The notes beneath the pieces were generated by a model. That model was not told the origin of the DNA and ran no database searches. It saw only the letters and a list, made by a program, of their open reading frames with translations. This document shows positions 56,373-64,000 of a stretch of DNA of 64,000 nt, in pieces. Numbering within the stretch: position 1 is the stretch's first letter; every line of letters starts with the position of its first letter. This stretch comes from Dromaius novaehollandiae (taxonomy: Eukaryota > Chordata > Aves > Casuariiformes > Dromaiidae): positions 30,828,501-30,892,500 of the forward strand of contig NC_088106.1 in assembly GCF_036370855.1 (NCBI RefSeq). Reading direction: 5' to 3'. Position numbers and translations under genes: made by a program.

Positions 56373-56717
56373 CGGGAGCATCTCTCCTCTGAGGACAGGC
56401 TGAGGGAGCTGCCACTGTTGAGGGAGAGGCTAAAGAGGACGGGGCCAGGCTCTTTGCAGTGGCCCAGGCACAGGACGAGAGGCAGCAGGCACCAACACAA
56501 ACATAGGCACTTCCGTCTGACCATGAGGAAAGCCTTTCTCACTGTGAGGGCAACTGAGCTCTGGTTGCCCACAGAGCTTGGGGAGTCTCCAGCCTTGGAG
56601 CTATTCAAATGCCACCTCGACAGCTCCCGGGGCAATGTGCTCTAGGTGACCCTGCTTGAGCACGGAGGTGGCACTCCATGACCTCCACAGGTGCCTTCCA
56701 ACCTCAACCGTTCTCTG
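56373..56717 (+). mobile_element. CR1 LINE 3' fragment, sense, unit 5
   Basis: Same insertion as 5106-5450. Confidence 0.88.
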
Positions 56718-56738
56718 ACCCCGTGATTGTGAAAATAG

Positions 56739-57467
56739 TGCCCCAACTCCTCAATGCCGCACATGCGTTTTATGGCCCAGGCTTTGTGGGGGTGGGTGGA
56801 GGAAAGGCAGGGAAGGCGGTCCTGTTCTCCTGGGCAGAAAACATTGTGCGGTTCACCAACACAACTCTGGCTGAATTTGGTCACCCTGACGGTTGGCAGC
56901 ATCCAGCTTGAACTCCACTGAAAGAGGAGAAGAGGAGAAATAACTCGGCAAGTCTGAGCTTTGCACTAACATCCAGCCTCCGACTGCCAGTGCAGCCAAG
57001 GCAAAGCCGGGCACAGCCCCAAGCAGCAACAGCCCCACGCGGAAAGAGCCCAAGCACACGCCGAGGGCTGAAGCCTGCTCTCCAAGGGACTTTGCAAGCC
57101 CAGGGCTGCTCCTGCAGCCTGGGCGTCTTTGGGGTGTGGCCCCGAGAGCCCTGTGACGTCACCAGAGAGTTCCTGTGACTCCCGTGACATCACCGCTTGG
57201 AGGCAGCCGCACAGTGGGGACCCCCGCACTTAGCCCCAAGCTCCGCGCTGGGTGGCACGCGAGGCGTCCAGGGCCCGGCAGGGTCACGGCTTTGCGTTTG
57301 GGGCTTTGCTCTGCGGCCAGCAGCAGCTCTGCCTGGCTGACTCGGGGGCTGTGGACCCCGCGCGGCTGCTGTCCAGCGGCCGGGGGCGCCCAGAGGGTGC
57401 CAAGAGCGTTGGGGAGCCCTGAAGGCGCGCGGGGTGTTCCCCGTTGTGCACGGACTGACGTCTGCAG
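56739..57467 (+). promoter_or_regulatory. Gene B 5' flank and first exon with CRE, unit 5
   Basis: CRE TGACGTCA at 57154-57161. Donor GT at 57468; intron 57468-57891. Confidence 0.65.
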
Positions 57468-57894
57468 GTGAGCTGTGCTGCTGCAAGGCAGGCAGGCAGC
57501 GTGGGCGGCAATGGCGGGTGTGGGCACTGCTTGGGTCCGCCTTGATGCAGCGCTTCAGGGTGAGGCTGGGGGAGAAGAAGTCCCCCTCACCCCGTAGCCC
57601 GTAGCCCACCCGGTGCCTTTTCCCCAGCCTTCCTTGCCCTCGCTGGCTGGCAACGCCCTTCCCCCAGGACCTCCCCTGCTCCAGGGGAAGCATTGCTGGG
57701 CAAAGCCAGAGCCGGAGGGGAGTCTTTTAGGGGGGCCTTTACACTGCCTCGCAAATGGGGCTTCTGCTGCTTCCTTGCAGCCTTCAAGAAGCCTGGGCAG
57801 CTCTTTGGCTCTCCACCTCCACAGCTTTCCTGCTTTCTCCTCCCTTTGTCTCCAGGAAAGGTCCCGAGCTCCAGGTCTCTTTCCTTTGTAGAAC

Positions 57895-59019
57895 ATGACA
57901 GCAGAAGAAGACTTTCCAGGCGGCAGCGGCAGCGCCAGCTCTTCCTCTGGTGCCAGCACCAGCCGGCTGCCTCAGGCAACACCACCGGATGCCTCTGAAG
58001 ACCTGCTGTGCACCATCTGCCTGGACACAGTGGACAACGCCGCCTACGTCGCCTTCTGCATGCACAGGTTCTGCTTTGGCTGTATCCGGCAGTGGTCAGC
58101 CACCAGAGCCCAGTGCCCGCTCTGCCAGCGGCCCTTCAGCTCCATCCTCCACACCGTGCGAGCTGACGACGACTTCCAGGAGTACCGCGTGCAGCGCTCC
58201 GACAGCAGCTCATCCCATGGCCGGCGAGGAGGGAGATCGGGTTCCCGCTCTGCGGCAAGGAGGCGGCACCGCTCGTCAGCGCCCCGGCACAGCAGCTCCT
58301 CCTCCAGCAGCTCCTCCTCCAGCAGCGATGGTGGCCACGCTGGGTCCCCTGAGAGGGCCCGAAGCAGGTCTCCAAGGCATGACCACCATGGCCACAACTG
58401 GCTTCAGCATGTAGCGAGGGGCTACGACTTCCCCAGGAGGAGCAGGCTGCGACAGAGCGGGGCTCAGGCTGCTGCTCCTGCCAGCCCTTGGGAAAGATCC
58501 CGAGCCGGGGGCCGATTGCGGCGCAGGTCACGCAGCACTGGTGGCAGCAGGAGATGGGAAGCAGCTGCTGCAGGCTGGCACCAGCATGCCTCCCCGTCGT
58601 GGGGCCACCAGGTCCCCAGGCAGGAGGACGCTCCCGGGCCCTCCTACGCCAGCTCTGCTCAGGCTCCTGTGCCAACAGCTTCTCACAGGCAAACCTCCGA
58701 GAGCTCTGCCCAGGAGCCAGCCAGCTCTGCCCCCGCAGCGCACACCCTGCCCCCGGCGCGGGGCCAAGCACGGCAGGAGCAGCAAAGGGGCCGCAGCAGC
58801 AGAAGGCAGCGCAGAAGACGCGTGGAGCCTTCGCCTGCCCGGGAGAGCCACCGCAGCAGGTCCCCCAGGCGAGGCGATGAGCAGGCCCCCTTGGGGAGCA
58901 CCGAGCGCCGTCAACGGGGACAAGTGCACGAGAGATGGGATTACTCCAGGGAAAGGCACGGAGCAAGGCGCTCATCCCGGCGGAGGTCCCGCAGCCGGCC
59001 CAGGCGCAGGGGCTGGTAG
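57895..59019 (+). CDS. TOPORS-like RING/SR E3 ligase, gene B copy 5
   Basis: 374 aa with all eight RING ligands. The private change is DEQAPLGSTE for DEQVPSGSTE near residue 330. Otherwise it carries the RVQRSDSSSSHGRRG patch, VPRQED, TSESS and RRQRRRR variants. Confidence 0.88.
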   Translation: MTAEEDFPGGSGSASSSSGASTSRLPQATPPDASEDLLCTICLDTVDNAAYVAFCMHRFCFGCIRQWSATRAQCPLCQRPFSSILHTVRADDDFQEYRVQRSDSSSSHGRRGGRSGSRSAARRRHRSSAPRHSSSSSSSSSSSSDGGHAGSPERARSRSPRHDHHGHNWLQHVARGYDFPRRSRLRQSGAQAAAPASPWERSRAGGRLRRRSRSTGGSRRWEAAAAGWHQHASPSWGHQVPRQEDAPGPSYASSAQAPVPTASHRQTSESSAQEPASSAPAAHTLPPARGQARQEQQRGRSSRRQRRRRVEPSPARESHRSRSPRRGDEQAPLGSTERRQRGQVHERWDYSRERHGARRSSRRRSRSRPRRRGW

Positions 59020-59126
59020 CACACCGTGCAAAAGGAGCAACCCCAAAGCTTGCCCCTTGCCAGCGCACTTCAGGGCACTGCAGTGAGCCCTGGGAAAGAA
59101 AAGGATCCTTCATGCCCCTACCAGTA

Positions 59127-59466
59127 AACAGGGTTTTCCTTGAGCTTCAGAGGAATTGCTTGTGTTCCATCATGCGCCCCTTGCCTCTTGTGCTGTCCCT
59201 GGGCACCGCTGGGAAGAGTCTGGCCCCGTCTTCCTAACCCCCCAGCCTCCAGCAGGGATTTCTGCACCTGGAGAAGATCCCCCTGAGCCTCCTCTTCTCC
59301 AGCCTGGACTCTCCCAGCTCCCTCAGCCTCTTCTCGGGCAACCGAGGCTCCAGGCCCTTCATCAACTGCGTGGCCCTTGGCTGGATTCACTCCCGTTCGA
59401 CCATGTCCCCCTTGTCCTGGGAGCCCAGAACTGCTCCCAGGACTCCTGTCATGGTCTCCCCAGTAC
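59127..59466 (-). mobile_element. CR1 LINE 3' fragment, antisense, unit 5
   Basis: Same insertion as 7860-8199, with several private substitutions. Confidence 0.85.
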
Positions 59467-59652
59467 TGTCGGGGCAGGTGCTGCCAGGGGGGCTCCAGCA
59501 CATCAGCCCCCTCCCAAGCTGGCCCTGGGTGCCTCCCCCTACCCCGGGCCCCAGGGTTTCTTGAGCGGGGAGAGGGCAGTGGGGCCTGGTGCTGAGAGCG
59601 TGGGGGGACAACCGTGGGGAGCTGAGCTGCTGTGGAGTGGGTCGGGGAGGCC

Positions 59653-59928
59653 GTGGGGCCCGTGGCTGTAGCTGTTCTGGGGGCAGTGCGGCAGCTGGGT
59701 TGCCCGGCATGGCTGCGGGGGCTGGAGCCCCTCGGCCTGCCCGCAGCCAGCCGGGGCTGAGCGCGGGCAGGGCGGGAGCTGGAGGGCAGCAGGGCACCGA
59801 GGCAGAGCATGGGAAGGGCCAGAGGGTGAGCAGAGATGGCTTCTCACTGCTGGCCGTGCTCTGGCCCCAGGTGTGTCCCGGGGCTGCGTGCGTGGAGGGG
59901 AGGCTGAGGGAGACTCCTCCACAAAGCC
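59653..59928 (-). repeat. Inverted repeat, right arm, unit 5
   Basis: From about 59664 to 59787 it carries left-arm variants (GCTGTTCTGGGGGCAG, TTGCCCGGCATGG, GGGAGCTGGAGG); the rest is right-arm type. Confidence 0.88.
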
Positions 59929-60136
59929 TCTTACAGCCTCTCCTGGGCAAAGAGCCACTGGCAGCGTTTGGGGAAAGCCCCCGGCCCTCTGCGGGCTCTG
60001 CACCCTCGCTGGGGCCACCCAGGCGGCCGCGCTGCCCCAAGGGTGCAGGGGCATTTGAGGCAGGAGCTCCCGTGTCCCTGCAGGGCACACTGGGGACGAA
60101 GCCTCGGGAAGGGTCGCTCCCCACCTCTTTCTTGTG

Positions 60137-60142
60137 CCCGTA
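60137..60142. other. Unit 5/unit 6 fusion junction with 6-nt filler
   Basis: The left side matches unit position about 8866 and the right side about 2631. Six bases (CCCGTA) match neither. Confidence 0.85.
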
Positions 60143-60686
60143 GTGGGCACTGCTTGGGTCTGCCTTGATGCAACGCTTCAGGGTGAGGATGGGGGAGAAG
60201 AAGAAGACGCGAGGGGGCCCCTTTCCCCATGCAGACCAGAGGACAGGCCTCAGCTGCCGTCCCTGCAGAGAGCCTGGTTCCTCGGCACGCCTTAGCCCAC
60301 CCGCTCCCTCTGCCCTGGGCTTCCTTGGCCTCACTGGGTGGGGAGCACCTTTCCCCTGGGACCGTCTCTGCTCAAGGGGAAGTGTTCTTGGGGGGAAACC
60401 CAGGCCTTGTTGTCTGCCTTGACTTCAGGAAGGCTGCGCTGTACCTCAGCGGTCAAGACGGGCCCCAGTCCTCTTCAACACAACCTCAGCCCTTCTGGGA
60501 CTCTCTGATTGTCAGAGTCGGGGGGCCTCTCGCATGACTTGCTAATGGTGCTTGTGCTGCTTCCTCGCAGCCCTGAAGAAGACTGGGCAGCTCCTTGGCT
60601 CTTGACTCCCACAGCTTTTCTGCTTTCTCCACCCTTCATTGCCAGGACAGCTCACACAAGCTCTCTGTCTCTTTCCTTTCTAGCAC

Positions 60687-61448
60687 ATGATGTCTTCAGA
60701 AGAGGACACCAGCTTTTCCCCTGGTGCCAGCACCAGCCGGCTGCAGCAGGAAATGCCGCCAGATGCCTCCAAAGACCTGCGGTGCTCCATCTGCCTCAAC
60801 ACACTTGACAACACCGCCTACGTCACTGTCTACACGCACCGGTTCTGCTACGGCTGCATCCGGCAGTGGTCAGCCACCAGAGCCCAGTGCCCGCTCTGCC
60901 AGCGGCCTTTCCGCTCCGTCCACACGGGGCCACCTGACAACAGCTCCCAGGCGGATGGCACCAGGCGCTCCTTGGCCGGCCAGCGACGAGGGAGAGTTCA
61001 TTCCCGCTCTGCAGCGAGCACAGCCCGAAGCAGGTCCCCCAGGGGCAACCGCGATGGCCCTAGCAGGCTTCCGCGCCAGAGGGGCTGTGACTCCCCAGCA
61101 AGGAGCAGGCGGTGGCCGAGCAGGGCTCAGGCAACCGCTCATGCTGACCGCTGGGCAAGACCCCCAGCCAGGGGCCGATTACGGCAGAGGTCCCGCAGCA
61201 CCCGCAGCAGCAGACGGGAAGCACCTTCTCCAGGCTGCCACCGCAGCAGGTCCCCCAGGAGAGGCAACGACCTCCACGAGGGATTTATGCTCAGGGCGGT
61301 TCGCGAGACCCCAGCTTGCTGGGGGAGGCAGAGGAGCATGGCTCACAGTGACATGCTAGCTCCTAACGTCAAAATGGAAGTGGTGGCCTTATTTCTTATA
61401 TTCTCATGCAACATTCTGTTATTTTTCCATTTCCACACATTCTTCTAG
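60687..61448 (+). CDS. TOPORS-like RING/SR protein, gene A copy 6 (promoterless, RING partly gene B-like)
   Basis: 253 aa. Gene A copy that lost its promoter and first exon at the junction about 540 bp upstream, so its transcription is doubtful unless it reads through from unit 5. In the RING it carries gene B residues (LDNTAY, CIRQWSATRAQCPLC) but still has Tyr49 at the third ligand. Private changes: PFRSVHT, PPDNSSQ, STRSSRRE and HTFF at the end. The last comes from GG to CA at 61438-61439, which also destroys the acceptor-like AG seen in the other copies. Confidence 0.75.
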   Translation: MMSSEEDTSFSPGASTSRLQQEMPPDASKDLRCSICLNTLDNTAYVTVYTHRFCYGCIRQWSATRAQCPLCQRPFRSVHTGPPDNSSQADGTRRSLAGQRRGRVHSRSAASTARSRSPRGNRDGPSRLPRQRGCDSPARSRRWPSRAQATAHADRWARPPARGRLRQRSRSTRSSRREAPSPGCHRSRSPRRGNDLHEGFMLRAVRETPACWGRQRSMAHSDMLAPNVKMEVVALFLIFSCNILLFFHFHTFF

Positions 61449-61627
61449 AACCCCCCACTTCCAGCAGCTGCCTGGGGCCTCGGGGCAGATCCGGACGAGG
61501 GCAGCGGGAGCTGCAGTGCCCATCGCTGGCAAACACCAGGCTGAAACAACGCAGCAGACTCGAGCAGACAGCCTGGGTGCCTGTGAGCCTCCTGTGCCTG
61601 CTGCTGTGTTGGGCCAGGTGCTTAATT

Positions 61628-61657
61628 AATAAAAGGCAGGCAGCACCCGCTGCCTGC
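61628..61657 (+). terminator. Gene A polyadenylation signal and hairpin, unit 6
   Basis: AATAAA at 61628-61633 and the 9-bp stem-loop. Confidence 0.75.
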
Positions 61658-62009
61658 AACCAACACCCTTGCCTCTGTGCTGACTTTGTTCAGCCCTCGG
61701 CTCACAGACGAGAGCGACCAGCCTTGAAAAAGCCCCAAGGCGGCGCTGGCAGAGAGAGCTGCCCGGGCCTCCGCACCGGCCTCCAAACTCTGCAAGGGCT
61801 GCAAGCGCTGACGAGCCAGCTTTCCGGCAGGAGCTAACATCTGTCCCGATGGACTGGGGCCGGTCCAGATTTGGCTCTGTGCAAAACAGCCACGTGCCCC
61901 AGGGACCGGGGAAGTCGGGACACACCATCTCCATTCCTCCCTGGAAATACAGATTTTATTCCGCCAAGGGCAGCTGTGCCCTGCAAAGCCTCCGGCTCCT
62001 GCCAGGAAG

Positions 62010-62285
62010 GGCTTTGTGGAGGAGTCTCCCTCAGCCTCCCCTCCATGCACACAGCCCCAGGACACACCTGGGGCCAGAGCACGGCCAGCAGTGAGAAGCC
62101 ATCTCTGCTCACCCTCTGGCCCTTCCCATGCTCTGCCTCGGTGCCCTGCTGCCCTCCAGCTCCCGCCCTGCCCGCGCTCAGCCCCGGCTGGCTGCGGGCA
62201 GGCCGAGGGGCTCCAGCCCCCGCAGCCATGCCGGGCAACCCAGCTGCCACACTGCCCCCAGAACAGCTCCAGCCACGGGCCCCAC
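62010..62285 (+). repeat. Inverted repeat, left arm, unit 6
   Basis: Left-arm type except that the CCCT duplication is missing. Its partner lies outside the window. Confidence 0.85.
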
Positions 62286-62613
62286 CGCTGGAAGGTCCCT
62301 CCCCACAGCAGCCTGACAGCAGGCTCCAGCCCTCGGCACTGGCTTCAGCCCTTTCTCCCTGGGGCTCTTGCTGCTTGGGACTGCGCCAGGCTTCACGCTG
62401 CCTTCACTGGCAGTCGGGGGCTGATGTCTGTGCACACCTCCGACTTGCTGGGTTAAATGTGCCCCCTGTCTTGAGGAAGGGAACAAAGAGGGTGCAGGCA
62501 AGGACATGCCCGCGCCTTGTCTGCACTCCTAGGCCTCCATGGCCTGCAGCAGCCTCACCTGGGGCCTCCCCCACACCCTGCCCACGGGCCCCGGAGCCCA
62601 GTTCAGCTTACCC

Positions 62614-62958
62614 CGGGAGCATCTCTCCTCTGAGGACAGGCTGAGGGAGCTGCCACTGTTGAGGGAGAGGCTAAAGAGGACGGGGCCAGGCTCTTTGCAG
62701 TGGCCCAGGCACAGGACGAGAGGCAGCAGGCACCAACACAAACATAGGCACTTCCGTCTGACCATGAGGAAAGCCTTTCTCACTGTGAGGGCAACTGAGC
62801 TCTGGTTGCCCACAGAGCTTGGGGAGTCTCCAGCCTTGGAGCTATTCAAATGCCACCTCGACAGCTCCCGGGGCAATGTGCTCTAGGTGACCCTGCTTGA
62901 GCACGGGGGTGGCACTCCATGACCTCCACAGGTGCCTTCCAACCTCAACCGTTCTCTG
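62614..62958 (+). mobile_element. CR1 LINE 3' fragment, sense, unit 6
   Basis: Same insertion as 5106-5450. Confidence 0.88.
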
Positions 62959-62979
62959 ACCCCGTGACTGTGAAAATAG

Positions 62980-63708
62980 TGCCCCAACTCCTCAATGCCG
63001 CACATGCGTTTTATGGCCCAGGCTTTGTGGGGGTGGGTGGAGGAAAGGCAGGGAAGGCGGTCCTGTTCTCCTGGGCAGAAAACATTGTGCGGTTCACCAA
63101 CACAACTCTGGCTGAATTTGGTCACCCTGACGGTTGGCAGCATCCAGCTTGAACTCCACTGAAAGAGGAGAAGAGGAGAAATAACTCGGCAAGTCTGAGC
63201 TTTGCACTAACATCCAGCCTCCGACTGCCAGTGCAGCCAAGGCAAAGCCGGGCACAGCCCCAAGCAGCAACAGCCCCACGCGGAAAGAGCCCAAGCACAC
63301 GCCGAGGGCTGAAGCCTGCTCTCCAAGGGACTTTGCAAGCCCAGGGCTGCTCCTGCAGCCTGGGCGTCTTTGGGGTGTGGCCCCGAGAGCCCTGTGACGT
63401 CACCAGAGAGTTCCTGTGACTCCCGTGACATCACCGCTTGGAGGCAGCCGCACAGTGGGGACCCCCGCACTTAGCCCCAAGCTCCGCGCTGGGTGGCACG
63501 CGAGGCGTCCAGGGCCCAGCAGGGTCACGGCTTTGCGTTTGGGGCTTTGCTCTGCGGCCAGCAGCAGCTCTGCCTGGCTGACTCGGGGGCTGTGGACCCC
63601 GCGCGGCTGCTGTCCCGCGGCCGGGGGCGCCCAGAGGGTGCCAAGAGCGTTGGGGAGCCCTGAAGGCTCACGGGGTGTTCCCTGTTGTGCACGGACTGAC
63701 GTCTGCAG
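62980..63708 (+). promoter_or_regulatory. Gene B 5' flank and first exon with CRE, unit 6
   Basis: CRE TGACGTCA at 63395-63402 and donor GT at 63709. The gene B coding exon of this unit should begin about 136 bp beyond the window end. Confidence 0.65.
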
Positions 63709-64000
63709 GTGAGCTGTGCTGCTGCAAGGCAGGCAGGCAGCGTGGGCGGCAATGGCGGGTGTGGGCACTGCTTGGGTCCGCCTTGATGCAGCGCTTCAGG
63801 GTGAGGCTGGGGGAGAAGAAGTCCCCCTCACCCCGTAGCCCGTAGCCCACCCGGTGCCTTTTCCCCAGCCTTCCTTGCCCTCGCTGGCTGGCAACGCCCT
63901 TCCCCCAGGACCTCCCCTGCTCCAGGGGAAGCATTGCTGGGCAAAGCCAGAGCCGGAGGGGAGTCTTTTAGGGGGGCCTTTACACTGCCTCGCAAATGGG

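Larger units (their letters stand above)
51429..60136. repeat. Tandem array unit 5, truncated
   Basis: Fifth copy, collinear with the others up to 60136, which matches about position 8866 of unit 1. The microsatellite, CpG island and gene C are missing. It carries a 151-bp deletion after gene A, a divergent gene A tail and signs of exchange between its inverted-repeat arms. Confidence 0.95.
60143..64000. repeat. Tandem array unit 6, partial, restarts inside the gene A intron
   Basis: After a 6-nt filler at 60137-60142 the sequence resumes at the equivalent of about 2631 in unit 1, inside the gene A intron, and runs to the window end upstream of gene B. The CR1 fragment, gene A promoter and 5' exon of this copy are absent. 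Confidence 0.95.

Noticed and set aside
1..64000. Array as a pure assembly artefact of one unit
   Set aside because: Units differ by indels, promoter swaps, array lengths and coding variants, so they are distinct copies. The exact copy number still needs long reads.

Overview
The window is vertebrate nuclear DNA, almost certainly from a bird. CR1 LINE fragments occur in both orientations. The genes have introns with GT/AG borders, AATAAA signals and a GC-rich CpG island. Nothing looks bacterial. The species cannot be told from sequence alone.

The whole window is one tandem array. A unit of about 12.8 kb repeats head to tail: 1-12816, 12817-25652, 25653-38485, 38486-51428, then a truncated fifth copy (51429-60136). 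The fifth is fused through a 6-nt filler to a sixth copy that restarts inside the unit (60143-64000). The phase of position 1 is arbitrary, and the array runs off both window ends. Copies are nearly identical but not clones: private and shared differences form a mosaic that points to gene conversion and unequal exchange.

Each full unit carries, in order: (1) a dead antisense CR1 reverse-transcriptase fragment; (2) gene A, a 253-aa RING/SR protein; (3) one arm of an inverted repeat and a sense CR1 3' piece; (4) gene B, a 374-aa RING/SR protein; (5) an antisense CR1 piece, the second inverted arm, a GT/CATA/AT microsatellite and a sense CR1 piece; (6) a CpG island holding an antisense 26-codon match to the first residues of CFAP410; (7) gene C, a RING exon cut off in mid-domain.

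Genes A, B and C are relatives of the ubiquitin/SUMO ligase TOPORS. Gene B keeps the TOPORS-like RING, the conserved stretch after it and an arginine/serine-rich tail, but is about a third of TOPORS length. All three share one layout: a 5' non-coding exon ending at a conserved GTGAGC donor, a short intron, then one exon with the start codon 3 nt after the acceptor. Only gene B has all eight zinc ligands. Gene A has Tyr in place of the third Cys in all six copies, and gene C lacks the last Cys pair. The best reading is an ampliconic, partly degenerating TOPORS-derived family. By analogy such arrays often sit on sex chromosomes or germline-restricted chromosomes, but that is inference and is not shown by the sequence.
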